Of a stretch of 64,000 nt of DNA, positions 52,886-60,899 are shown piece after piece. The first letter of the stretch is position 1, and each line of letters opens with the position of its first letter. Both the position numbers and the translations under genes were made by a program. The notes below the pieces were generated by a model. That model had not been told where the DNA came from and did no database searches. It saw only the letters and a program-made list of their open reading frames with translations. The DNA comes from Bacillus_AB infantis_C (GTDB taxonomy: Bacteria; Bacillota; Bacilli; Bacillales; Cytobacillaceae). Location: assembly GCF_050107595.1 (NCBI RefSeq), contig NZ_JBNILH010000002.1, forward strand, positions 434,001-498,000, read 5' to 3'.

Positions 52886-55637
52886 ACACCCTTTTATGCT
52901 TTTGCTCATCATTCCTTCCATGCTCCTGGTATTCTTGTTTATCAAGACAGCAAAGGGGAGAGGAAATAGGAAGGGAGCAGCTGTGATGAGGGCCATCGTG
53001 TTCATTTTGCTTGCCTTTGCGCTGGCTGTCCCTTCAATCAGACTGCCTGCTCCAGGAGAAGCAGTGGTTTTCATCGCCGACCGCTCTGCCAGTGTGCAGG
53101 GCAGGGAAGGAGAGTTGCTGGATTTCATCGATGCCGGAATTCAGTCCAAAGGAAAGGAAGATTCCTATGCCGTGATATCGGCTGGAGAAACAGCTGCTGC
53201 TGAAAGCTCGCTGTCCAGTATGAAGGGAGAGTTCCGGGAGTTCAGTACTGACACCGGGAAGGGTGAAACGAATCTCGAGGCAGGCATTCAGCTGGCTTCG
53301 ACTCTCATGCCGCAGGAAACCCCTGGGCGGATTGTCCTTTTATCAGACGGAAGGGAAACGGCTGGAAGCAGCCGTGAAGCGGCAAAGCTTTTAAAGAATC
53401 GGGGGATAGAGCTTGATTATGTCCTGCTGGACAGCAGCAGGAAAGAGGACATGTCCATTTCCAGCCTGGAAGTCCCCCCCGCCTTATATGAAGGCGAAGA
53501 AGCATCCATTACCATTGCGATTGACAGCAATTCTGCAAAAGAAGCTGATTTAAGGCTTTCTGTTAACAGCAGGGAAGTCTTAAAAGAGAGAATTACGGTC
53601 AAAGAAGGAAAGAATGTCTACACCTTCAAGCACAAAATGGACGAAACCGGCTTATCGGCAATCAAGGCTGAAATTTCCGCTGAAGGAGATGGATTCATAG
53701 AAAACAATGCATTGCAGTCTGCCGTCAATATTAAAGGAACCCCCAGGGTTTTGATTGTAGAGCAGGAAAAAAGCCAGCTTGAAACCATACTGGACGGGTC
53801 CGGACTTCTGGCGGATTCCATCGTGCCGGAAAAACTGCCTGCCTCACTTTCCGGGGTCCTTCCATATCAGTCCATCATTTTCAATAATATACCGGCAACG
53901 GTGGTTTCCGAGAATCAGATGATGCTTATCGAGAAGGCTGTAAAGGAATTTGGCTCAGGATTTATTATGGCGGGGGGAGAGAACAGCTTTGGTCTTGGCG
54001 GCTATTTCAAAACGCCGATAGAAAAGCTGCTGCCTGTCAGCATGGATATTAAAGGGAAGAAGGAAATGCCCTCCCTCGGCCTTGTGATTGTAATGGACCG
54101 TTCCGGAAGCATGGCAGGGAGCAAGCTGGAACTGGCAAAAGAGGCGGCAGCAAGATCAGTTGAACTCTTGCGCGAGAAAGATACTTTGGGATTCATAGCA
54201 TTTGATGACCGCCCGTGGGTTATCGTGGAAACCGGACCGCTTGACAATAAAAAGGACGCGGTGGACAAAATTGGCTCCGTCACTCCCGGGGGAGGGACGG
54301 AAATTTTTACCTCCCTCGAAAAAGCGTACGAAGAGCTGGAGGACCTTAAGCTCCAGCGGAAGCATATCATCCTCCTTACAGACGGGCAGTCTGCCAGAAG
54401 CGCTGATTATGAAAGCATGATAGAAACGGGGAAAGAAAACAATATTACTCTATCGGCGGTGGCGCTTGGGAGCGACGCGGACCGGAATCTGCTGGAAGAG
54501 CTGGCTGAACTCGGTGCCGGGCGCTTCTACGATGTTACGGACTCCTCAGTGATTCCAAGCATTTTATCAAGGGAAACCGTCATGGCGACTAGAACTTATA
54601 TTGAAGACAATCCTTTTTATCCGTCTATACAGGCGTATCCGGAATGGGGCGATTTTTTTGCAGGCGGCGTTCCGCAGATGAATGCCTATATTGCTTCTGA
54701 AGCCAAACAGGGTGCAGAGGTTCCCCTTCTCAGTGAAAAAGAGGATCCAGTCCTGGCTGAATGGCAGTATGGCATCGGTCATACAATCGCCTTTACTTCG
54801 GATATCAGCGGAAAATGGTCTGGAGACTGGGCCCGGTGGGAAAAGTGGCCGCAGTTTATGAATAAACTCGCCAGCATCTCGCTGCCGAAATATGAGAGCG
54901 AAGCTTACAGCCTTTCAGTCCGAAGGGAAAACGAAGAAACGGTCGTTTTGCTTGAAGGTAACAGCAAAACTGCCCTTCCTGCAGAAATAGCAGTTGTTTC
55001 AGATAATGGGGAAAAAGTGGATGCCAGCACTAAACTGGCAGCTCCCGGCAAGTACGAAATTAAAATGCCTTCAGAGCCTGGCATGTTTTATGTCAATATC
55101 AGCCAGAAAACCCTGACAGGAGAAACAAGGACCTATAAAACCGGCTTTACTCTCCCATATTCAGAAGAATATTTATGGCAAAAACAAAATGAAGGACTCC
55201 TTAAGGAAATATCTTCCTTGACGGGAGGGAAGCGGCTGGAAGAAGGCAAGGAGGCATTCCGTCCGCTGAAGGCAGGAAATTTTGAAAGGGCCTCAATCAG
55301 CGAATGGCTCCTTCTTGCGGCATTCCTCCTCTTCTTTGCCGAGATAGCGGCCAGGAGGTTCGGGCTCAAGCTGATTCCGAAGGGACAAAAGGCTAAGAAG
55401 GCTGCAGCGTCCGATAAAAAAAGGCTAATAGAGAAAACAGCCTCCGCCAGGCGGAGGGCGGCTGACAGGCAGAAAGGTGTCCAGGTACCGGAGACCCGCG
55501 TGCAGGAAGCAGAATCTGCCGGGCGGCAGGCTGAGATCCGTAAACCAAAAGGGCGCTCCGGAGCACCAAGCGTCAGCCCGGATGAGCGGGAAGAGAGAAT
55601 GAAGCGCCTTCTGGAAGCCAAAAAGAGGAAAAGCTGA
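52869..55637 (+). CDS. large membrane protein with two VWA motifs and a glutamine-amidotransferase-like segment
   Basis: 922 residues. Two TM helices (about 5-26 and 38-59) lead to a first VWA-like domain with Asp71-x-Ser73-x-Ser75 (IADRSASV). A GATase-like stretch (about 345-395, IMAGGENSFGLGGY) runs into a second VWA domain with a full MIDAS at Asp410 (VMDRSGSM), plus LLTDGQSARS. A C-terminal TM helix (about 808-830) ends in a basic tail of ~90 residues rich in Lys/Arg that should lie in the cytoplasm. GTG 52869 follows GGAGGTG. It is the last gene of the operon; no terminator is clear before the ylxM promoter. Function unknown. Confidence 0.88.
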   Translation: MGIEFKHPFMLLLIIPSMLLVFLFIKTAKGRGNRKGAAVMRAIVFILLAFALAVPSIRLPAPGEAVVFIADRSASVQGREGELLDFIDAGIQSKGKEDSYAVISAGETAAAESSLSSMKGEFREFSTDTGKGETNLEAGIQLASTLMPQETPGRIVLLSDGRETAGSSREAAKLLKNRGIELDYVLLDSSRKEDMSISSLEVPPALYEGEEASITIAIDSNSAKEADLRLSVNSREVLKERITVKEGKNVYTFKHKMDETGLSAIKAEISAEGDGFIENNALQSAVNIKGTPRVLIVEQEKSQLETILDGSGLLADSIVPEKLPASLSGVLPYQSIIFNNIPATVVSENQMMLIEKAVKEFGSGFIMAGGENSFGLGGYFKTPIEKLLPVSMDIKGKKEMPSLGLVIVMDRSGSMAGSKLELAKEAAARSVELLREKDTLGFIAFDDRPWVIVETGPLDNKKDAVDKIGSVTPGGGTEIFTSLEKAYEELEDLKLQRKHIILLTDGQSARSADYESMIETGKENNITLSAVALGSDADRNLLEELAELGAGRFYDVTDSSVIPSILSRETVMATRTYIEDNPFYPSIQAYPEWGDFFAGGVPQMNAYIASEAKQGAEVPLLSEKEDPVLAEWQYGIGHTIAFTSDISGKWSGDWARWEKWPQFMNKLASISLPKYESEAYSLSVRRENEETVVLLEGNSKTALPAEIAVVSDNGEKVDASTKLAAPGKYEIKMPSEPGMFYVNISQKTLTGETRTYKTGFTLPYSEEYLWQKQNEGLLKEISSLTGGKRLEEGKEAFRPLKAGNFERASISEWLLLAAFLLFFAEIAARRFGLKLIPKGQKAKKAAASDKKRLIEKTASARRRAADRQKGVQVPETRVQEAESAGRQAEIRKPKGRSGAPSVSPDEREERMKRLLEAKKRKS

Positions 55638-55673
55638 CAAATGCCGAAGGAGCGGCGCCGGGCCCGGATTTCC

Positions 55674-55702
55674 TTGACACAGTTTGGGGTTCTGTGTAAA
55701 CT
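55674..55702 (+). promoter_or_regulatory. SigA promoter of the ylxM-ffh operon with embedded dyad
   Basis: TTGACA (55674-55679), 17-base spacer, TAAACT (55697-55702). ACACAG (55677-55682) and CTGTGT (55692-55697) form a dyad in the spacer, and CAGTTT/AAACTG (55680-55685, 55698-55703) another. This could be an operator. Confidence 0.75.
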
Positions 55703-55745
55703 GTTTTATTGTAAAGGCTTTTCACTTAACAAGGGGGAATGAGCT

Positions 55746-56078
55746 ATGCTGGAGAAGACGACGAGGATGAACTATCTGTATGACTTTTATCAGTCGTTGT
55801 TGACGCCGAAGCAGCGGAGCTATATGTCCCTGTATTATCTGGATGATTATTCGCTCGGTGAGATTGCCGAGGAATATGACGTCAGCCGGCAGGCAGTGTA
55901 CGATAACATCAAGCGTACCGAAGCAATGCTGGAGGAATATGAAGAAAAGCTGCTGTTATTTAATAAATTTCAACAGCGCAGCAAACTTATTCGCGACATG
56001 AGAACTTTTCTTGAAGAAGGCAGTCCTTCCCATCAAAGTCTGATGGAAGCAGTGGCTGAGCTAGAGAAATTAGATTAG
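55746..56078 (+). CDS. ylxM: SRP operon regulator YlxM (UPF0122)
   Basis: A 110-residue helix-turn-helix protein, co-transcribed with ffh in Firmicutes. In streptococci its homologue modulates the SRP pathway. The sigma-70 region 4-like motif is YDVSRQAVYDNIKRTEAMLE, preceded by LDDYSLGEIAEE. ATG 55746 follows AAGGGGGAATG. It is 12 bases from ffh. A role as regulator is established for relatives only by context and partial experiments. Confidence 0.94.
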   Translation: MLEKTTRMNYLYDFYQSLLTPKQRSYMSLYYLDDYSLGEIAEEYDVSRQAVYDNIKRTEAMLEEYEEKLLLFNKFQQRSKLIRDMRTFLEEGSPSHQSLMEAVAELEKLD

Positions 56079-56090
56079 GAGGCGGCATAT

Positions 56091-57440
56091 ATGGCATTTG
56101 AAGGATTAGCCGACCGACTGCAAAATACGATACAGAAGATCCGCGGCAAAGGGAAAGTATCCGAGGCGGACGTTAAAGAGATGATGCGCGAAGTACGCCT
56201 GGCCCTTTTGGAAGCAGACGTCAACTTTAAGGTTGTCAAAGAGTTTGTGAAAAAGGTCAGCGAACGTTCAATCGGCCAGGAAGTGCTAAAGAGCCTGACG
56301 CCGGGCCAGCAGGTTATAAAGGTTGTTAAAGAGGAGCTTACCGAACTGATGGGCGGAGAGCAGAGCAAAGTGGCGGTATCCAATCGCCCGCCGACCGTGA
56401 TCATGATGGTCGGTCTCCAGGGTGCCGGTAAAACGACCACCACCGGAAAGCTTGCGAACCTGCTCCGGAAAAAACATAACCGCAATCCGCTGCTTGTGGC
56501 CGCGGACATCTACCGTCCGGCTGCCATCAAGCAGCTTGAAACGCTCGGAAAACAGATCAATATGCCTGTATTCTCTCTCGGCGACCAGGTATCGCCTGTT
56601 GAAATAGCAAGGCAGGCCATCGCCAAGGCGAAGGAAGACCACCATGATTATGTGCTGATCGATACGGCAGGGCGCCTCCATGTGGATGAAGCCCTCATGG
56701 ATGAGCTCAAAGAAATCAAAGAGCTTTCTAAGCCGGATGAGATCTTCCTTGTCGTAGATGCAATGACAGGCCAGGATGCAGTGAATGTCGCCCAAAGCTT
56801 CAACGAGCAGCTGGGGCTGACAGGTGTCGTCCTGACAAAGCTTGACGGCGATACACGGGGGGGAGCTGCTCTTTCCATCCGTTCTGTCACCAGCACGCCG
56901 ATCAAATTCGTCGGACTCGGGGAAAAGATGGATGCAATTGAAGCCTTCCATCCGGAAAGAATGGCGTCCCGGATACTCGGTATGGGAGATGTCCTCACCC
57001 TGATCGAGAAGGCCCAATCCAACGTTGATGAAGAAAAGGCAAAAGAGCTCGAGAAGAAAATGCGGACAGCTTCCTTTACGTTTGATGACTTCCTTGACCA
57101 GCTGGGCCAGGTCCGAAATATGGGGCCGCTGGATGAAATCCTGAAAATGATGCCCGGTGCCAACAAAATCAAGGGACTTAATAACATGCAGATCGATGAA
57201 AAGCAGATCGCGCATGTTGAGGCCATCATCAAATCGATGACAAAGGAAGAAAAGACGCATCCTGAAATCATCAACTCTAACCGCCGGAAGAGGATTGCTA
57301 AGGGCAGCGGCAGGACCGTACCCGAAGTGAACCGTCTCCTCAAGCAGTTCGAGGATATGAAAAAAATGATGAAGCAGATGACAGGAATGCAGCAGAAGGG
57401 CAAGAAAAAAGGCTTCAAGCTGCCTTTCAATCCGTTCTGA
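56091..57440 (+). CDS. ffh: signal recognition particle GTPase Ffh
   Basis: Binds signal sequences and 4.5S/scRNA and targets ribosomes to FtsY. The 449 residues comprise an N domain, G domain (GLQGAGKTTTTGKLA, DTAGRLHVDE, TKLDGDTRGG) and a Met-rich M domain from about residue 300, ending MKKMMKQMTGMQQKGKKKG. ATG 56091 follows TAGGAGGCGG. It is the second gene of the ylxM operon. Confidence 0.98.
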   Translation: MAFEGLADRLQNTIQKIRGKGKVSEADVKEMMREVRLALLEADVNFKVVKEFVKKVSERSIGQEVLKSLTPGQQVIKVVKEELTELMGGEQSKVAVSNRPPTVIMMVGLQGAGKTTTTGKLANLLRKKHNRNPLLVAADIYRPAAIKQLETLGKQINMPVFSLGDQVSPVEIARQAIAKAKEDHHDYVLIDTAGRLHVDEALMDELKEIKELSKPDEIFLVVDAMTGQDAVNVAQSFNEQLGLTGVVLTKLDGDTRGGAALSIRSVTSTPIKFVGLGEKMDAIEAFHPERMASRILGMGDVLTLIEKAQSNVDEEKAKELEKKMRTASFTFDDFLDQLGQVRNMGPLDEILKMMPGANKIKGLNNMQIDEKQIAHVEAIIKSMTKEEKTHPEIINSNRRKRIAKGSGRTVPEVNRLLKQFEDMKKMMKQMTGMQQKGKKKGFKLPFNPF

Positions 57441-57466
57441 TCTTTGTCCATCTGTGCCCGGAAATA

Positions 57467-57500
57467 CTGTCCCGGCGTGCTCTGAAGCACAGCGGGACAG
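57467..57500 (+). terminator. large hairpin after ffh
   Basis: CTGTCCCG/CGGGACAG (57467-57474, 57493-57500) around GTGCT/AGCAC with tetraloop CTGA. No immediate T-run, so it may act in termination or RNA stability. Confidence 0.5.
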
Positions 57501-57541
57501 CCGTGGAAATCAAGTTTTTATAACATGTAAAGAAAAAACAC

Positions 57542-57570
57542 TTTACAAACCATTTATCTATTGATATTAT
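57542..57570 (+). promoter_or_regulatory. rpsP promoter
   Basis: TTTACA (57542-57547), 17-base spacer, TATTAT (57565-57570), 39 bases before the rpsP ATG. Confidence 0.6.
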
Positions 57571-57609
57571 ACTATCTTGTGTGAAACTATTCGGAGGTGC
57601 TTATTTAAC

Positions 57610-57882
57610 ATGGCAGTAAAAATTCGCTTAAAACGTATGGGAGCTAAAAAATCCCCTTTCTATCGTATTGTAGTAGCAGATTCTCGTTCTCCTCGTGACG
57701 GACGATTCATTGAAACAGTTGGAACTTACAATCCAGTTGCACAGCCTGCTAAGGTTGAAATCAACGAAGAGCTTGCTCTTAAATGGATGAACGATGGCGC
57801 TAAGCCTTCTGACACAGTACGCAACCTGTTCTCAAAAGAAGGCATTATGGAGAAATTCCATAACGCTAAGAACGGCAAGTAA
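57610..57882 (+). CDS. rpsP: 30S ribosomal protein S16
   Basis: A 90-residue S16 with VKIRLKRMGAKKSPFYRIVV and DGRFIETVGTYNP. ATG 57610 follows CGGAGGTG; the longer frame from 57577 starts upstream of that site. It begins the rpsP-khpA unit. Confidence 0.97.
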   Translation: MAVKIRLKRMGAKKSPFYRIVVADSRSPRDGRFIETVGTYNPVAQPAKVEINEELALKWMNDGAKPSDTVRNLFSKEGIMEKFHNAKNGK

Positions 57883-57893
57883 TTCTGCGCGTG

Positions 57894-58124
57894 ATGAAAG
57901 AGCTTATCGAAACGATCGTTAAGCCCCTGGTTGATTTTCCCGATGATGTCCGGGTGGATGTCCGGGAAGATGACCACCGCGTTACCTATCAGCTTTCTGT
58001 CAACAAGAGTGACATGGGAAAAGTGATCGGGAAGCAAGGGCGCGTCGCTAAATCGATACGGACTGTTGTATATGCAGCAGGATCATCACAGCAAAAAAGA
58101 ATTTTCATGGAAATAACTGAATGA
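57894..58124 (+). CDS. khpA: KH-domain RNA-binding protein KhpA
   Basis: A 76-residue single-KH protein (YlqC). The binding loop is GKVIGKQGRVAKSIRTVV. In other Firmicutes it partners KhpB in RNA chaperone and cell-elongation roles. Start is ATG 57894 or the adjacent GTG 57891; neither has a strong ribosome site, so it probably depends on coupling to rpsP, 11 bases upstream. Confidence 0.92.
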   Translation: MKELIETIVKPLVDFPDDVRVDVREDDHRVTYQLSVNKSDMGKVIGKQGRVAKSIRTVVYAAGSSQQKRIFMEITE

Positions 58125-58155
58125 GCTTTTCCCGAGGCATAGCCGGAGGAATTAG

Positions 58156-58184
58156 AAAAAGGAGGGGGATCCCCTCCTTTTTTT
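58156..58184 (+). terminator. terminator after khpA
   Basis: Perfect 12-bp stem (58156-58167 with 58171-58182), loop GAT, T-run. Confidence 0.92.
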
Positions 58185-58244
58185 CCCATTCAGAAAAGCT
58201 TTTATAAGTAGGTTCGGTACCAGGATGCTGAAGGAGGCTTAAGG

Positions 58245-58631
58245 GTGAAAATACTTCAAACCGCCACAGTTAAACAGATCTTAACCGAAAAAAGCAAAAG
58301 GAAGCTTCTTGAAACCTATATGGAAAGAAAAACGCAGCTTTTGAAAGAATGCGAACAGCTTCGCTTTGAAGTGAAAAAGATTGAGAAGTCGAAAAATTTC
58401 CAGCAGGCAAGTCTGTCTGCCAATTTTGAAAAAGAAACAGGCAGGCGCAAAGAAAAGATCAAGCTGCTGGAGTTTCAAATAGAACAACTACATATGCTAC
58501 CATTAGGCAGTGAACTGAAGGAAAAAGAAGTTCAGGCTGTCGTGGAGATCGGCATTGGCGACGCCTGGGATGAAGTATCGGCAAACAAAACCATCATCAT
58601 CGAGGATGGAGTCATTAAAGAAATTCGCTAG
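58245..58631 (+). CDS. ylqD: YlqD family protein
   Basis: A 128-residue protein of unknown function, conserved in bacilli between khpA and rimM. It has a charged coiled coil (about 15-85) and a short C-terminal beta region (VVEIGIGDAWDEV). GTG 58245 follows AAGGAGG. It lies 15 bases before rimM. No catalytic motif is visible. Confidence 0.88.
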   Translation: MKILQTATVKQILTEKSKRKLLETYMERKTQLLKECEQLRFEVKKIEKSKNFQQASLSANFEKETGRRKEKIKLLEFQIEQLHMLPLGSELKEKEVQAVVEIGIGDAWDEVSANKTIIIEDGVIKEIR

Positions 58632-58646
58632 AGGTGATCGGCAAAG

Positions 58647-59165
58647 ATGGAAAAGTGGTTCAATGTAGGGAAGATTGTCAATACACACGGTGTCAGGGGC
58701 GAAGTAAGGGTCGTATCACGCACCGATTTTCCGGAAGAGCGCTATAAGGCAGGCAGCCATTTATTCTTGTTCCTGGCGGGGTCCAAGGAGCCTGTGAAGC
58801 TGACTGTAAAAACACACAGACAGCATAAATCGTTTGATCTGCTTACTTTTGAAGGCCTGGACAGCCTGGATGAGGCGGAAAAGCTTAAAGGCAGCCTATT
58901 GAAGGTCTCAGAAGATCAGCTGGGGCAGCTGGAGGAGAATGAGTATTATTTCCATGAAATTCTCGGCTGCACCGTGAAAACAATTGATGAAGAAGAAATA
59001 GGGCAAATAACGGAAATCCTGACCCCTGGCGCCAATGATGTATGGGTGGTCAGCAAAAAGGGGCAGAAAGATATATTGATCCCTTATATTGAGGATGTTG
59101 TCAAGAAAGTGGATGTGAAAGAAAAAGTCATCATCATTGAACCGATGGAAGGCTTGCTGTCATGA
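58647..59165 (+). CDS. rimM: 16S rRNA processing factor RimM
   Basis: Assists 30S head maturation by binding S19. The 172-residue protein has the RimM barrel start VGKIVNTHGVRGEVRVV and the C-terminal PRC-barrel (YYFHEILGCTV, GANDVWVV, LIPYIEDVV). Stop overlaps the trmD start region. Ribosome site GAGGTGATC upstream of ATG 58647. Confidence 0.96.
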   Translation: MEKWFNVGKIVNTHGVRGEVRVVSRTDFPEERYKAGSHLFLFLAGSKEPVKLTVKTHRQHKSFDLLTFEGLDSLDEAEKLKGSLLKVSEDQLGQLEENEYYFHEILGCTVKTIDEEEIGQITEILTPGANDVWVVSKKGQKDILIPYIEDVVKKVDVKEKVIIIEPMEGLLS

Positions 59166-59911
59166 TGAAAATTGATGTACTTACTTTATTTCCTGAAATG
59201 TTCGGCGGTGTTTTCGGCCATAGCATCCTGAAGAAGGCGGAAGAAAATAACGCCGTCAGCTACAATGTAGTCAATTTCAGGGACTATGCCGACAATAAGC
59301 ATAAAACGGTTGACGATTATCCTTACGGCGGGGGAGCCGGCATGGTGCTGAAGCCCCAGCCGATATTTGACGCGGTTGCCGACTTAAAGGGGAAGGCAGG
59401 CGGCGGAGAGCCGAGAGTCGTCCTCCTATGCCCCCAGGGTGAGCGGTATACCCAGAAAAAGGCGGAGGAGCTTTCATCCCTCGATCATTTGATTTTTGTG
59501 TGCGGCCATTATGAAGGCTACGATGAACGGATAAGGGAGCACCTTGTGACAGACGAGATTTCCATCGGAGACTTCGTGCTTACCGGGGGGGAGCTTGGGG
59601 CCATGGTGCTGATTGACAGCATCGTCCGCCTTCTCCCGGGTGTCCTCGGAAATGAGGAGTCCCATATGAAGGATTCGTTCAGCACCGGTTTTCTGGAGCA
59701 TCCGCATTATACACGGCCGGCGGACTTCAGGGGGATGAAAGTGCCTGATATCCTAACCTCAGGCAACCACCGCCTTGTTGATGAGTGGAGGATGAAAGAG
59801 TCTCTGAAAAGGACCTATCTCCGCCGCCCGGATCTCTTTGAAGGGGCAGAGCTGACAAAAGAGCAGCTCCGCCTTCTCGAAGAAATAAAAAAAGAGCATA
59901 ATAGCTATTGA
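59165..59911 (+). CDS. trmD: tRNA (guanine-N1-)-methyltransferase TrmD
   Basis: Methylates G37 of tRNAs to prevent frameshifting. The 248-residue SPOUT enzyme has MKIDVLTLFPEMF, DDYPYGGGAGMV, CGHYEGYDERI and the SAM knot DEISIGDFVLTGGE. ATG 59165 gives the family N-terminus; ATG 59162 adds one Met and overlaps the rimM stop. Its TGA lies in the -35 of the rplS promoter. Confidence 0.97.
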   Translation: MKIDVLTLFPEMFGGVFGHSILKKAEENNAVSYNVVNFRDYADNKHKTVDDYPYGGGAGMVLKPQPIFDAVADLKGKAGGGEPRVVLLCPQGERYTQKKAEELSSLDHLIFVCGHYEGYDERIREHLVTDEISIGDFVLTGGELGAMVLIDSIVRLLPGVLGNEESHMKDSFSTGFLEHPHYTRPADFRGMKVPDILTSGNHRLVDEWRMKESLKRTYLRRPDLFEGAELTKEQLRLLEEIKKEHNSY

Positions 59912-59936
59912 TGACAGGCATTGTTTATGTTATGAT
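59908..59936 (+). promoter_or_regulatory. rplS promoter
   Basis: TTGATG (59908-59913, overlapping the trmD stop), 17-base spacer, TATGAT (59931-59936). Confidence 0.6.
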
Positions 59937-59944
59937 AGTTTTTG

Positions 59945-60030
59945 TGGCTTGGGCTGAGTGATCGGCCGGGTCTTATAACGATGTTCCGCTGCAATAAAGA
60001 AAGTCTGTGCAAGAGCATCTGTTGGAAGGA
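59945..60030 (+). promoter_or_regulatory. probable L19 ribosomal-protein leader
   Basis: The rplS leader has a strong helix: GATGTTC (59980-59986) with GAGCATC (60013-60019) and TGCA (59990-59993) with TGCA (60008-60011), plus an upstream GGCT/GGCC stem. An autoregulatory L19 leader is known in Firmicutes at this position; identity with it is inferred. Confidence 0.55.
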
Positions 60031-60040
60031 GTTGAAAACG

Positions 60041-60385
60041 ATGCATAAATTAATCGAAGAAATTACAAAAGAACAGCTTCGCGCTGATGTTCCTGCGTTC
60101 CGTCCTGGTGATACTGTACGTGTACACGTTAAAGTTATCGAGGGTACCCGCGAACGTGTTCAGGTGTATGAAGGTGTTGTAATTAAGCGTCGTGGTGGTG
60201 GAATCAGCGAAACTTTTACAGTACGTAAAGTTTCTTATGGTGTAGGCGTTGAGCGTACATTCCCTGTACACACACCAAAAATTGCGAAGCTTGAAGTTAT
60301 CCGCCGCGGTAAAGTACGCCGTGCGAAACTTTACTACCTGCGTAACCTGCGCGGTAAAAAAGCTCGTATCAAAGAAATCCGATAA
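60041..60385 (+). CDS. rplS: 50S ribosomal protein L19
   Basis: A 114-residue L19 with FRPGDTVRVHVKVIEG, GVVIKRRGGG and RAKLYYLRNLRGKKARI. ATG 60041 follows TTGGAAGGAG; upstream in-frame codons belong to the structured leader. Codon use (CGT, GTT, rich in preferred codons) differs from neighbours, as expected for a ribosomal protein. Confidence 0.97.
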   Translation: MHKLIEEITKEQLRADVPAFRPGDTVRVHVKVIEGTRERVQVYEGVVIKRRGGGISETFTVRKVSYGVGVERTFPVHTPKIAKLEVIRRGKVRRAKLYYLRNLRGKKARIKEIR

Positions 60386-60394
60386 TAGTAAAGC

Positions 60395-60454
60395 GGCGGT
60401 GCACTCTGCACCGCCAATTGCGAAGAAGGAGCTTGTATATCAAGCTCCTTTTTC
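60395..60454 (+). terminator. tandem hairpin terminator after rplS
   Basis: A 9-bp hairpin GGCGGTGCA/TGCACCGCC (60395-60415), then a 10-bp hairpin AAGGAGCTTG/CAAGCTCCTT (60426-60450) with a T-run. Confidence 0.9.
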
Positions 60455-60493
60455 ACATAAAAGCGTTAAGTATGAAGTGCTAATCAGCCGGAT

Positions 60494-60530
60494 CCGGCCT
60501 TGGCCAAACTCGGCGCCAGCCGGGTTTTTT
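60494..60530 (+). terminator. second terminator downstream of rplS
   Basis: CCGGC/GCCGG plus TGGC/GCCA with a 2-base bulge (60494-60504, 60515-60523), then G and six T. Confidence 0.6.
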
Positions 60531-60579
60531 CGTTTGGCTTTTTTAAAGATAAGAAAATGTATTTTTGTAGTTTGATTAT

Positions 60580-60677
60580 TGTCTAGCAGCAGCGCCTCCC
60601 CCCCTCGAGATCACAAGCCAATGACGTGGCGGTCTTAGTCTGCGTTCCTTAAGGGTGACCAAGGCGCTTGCGCATTT
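60580..60677. repeat. third copy of the long-palindrome repeat family
   Basis: Arms AGCGCCT (60591-60597) and AGGCGCT (60662-60668), interior GACGTGGCGGTCTTAGTCTG close to the 15 kb unit GACGTGGCGTTCTTAGCCTG, and the same TGCGTTCCTT and CGCATTT ends. The rest of the rplS-sip gap (60678-60880) shows no gene or clear signal. Confidence 0.7.
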
Positions 60678-60899
60678 CTTACACCCGATCTCCTTTTGCA
60701 GCTGCACGGCCTGACTTCCGGATTTTATCAGGCTCTGGAAGCGCCGGGCGCTTAAATGGCAGAAAATAGGCCAATACTAGGAATTATACATCCCATCGTG
60801 TTTAGTGCAGTGAAATAATGTAAATGTAAAGAATGAACCATGCAGATTATCAGCAGGACGCTGGATTATATTTTTTAGCAGAGATTGGTGGGAACTAAC

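Noticed and set aside
49232..55637. The MoxR/VWA genes as an anti-phage defence island
   Set aside because: MoxR-VWA modules occur in some defence loci, but no nuclease, protease or other effector is present, the neighbours are a transporter and envelope proteins, and the site is within core genes.
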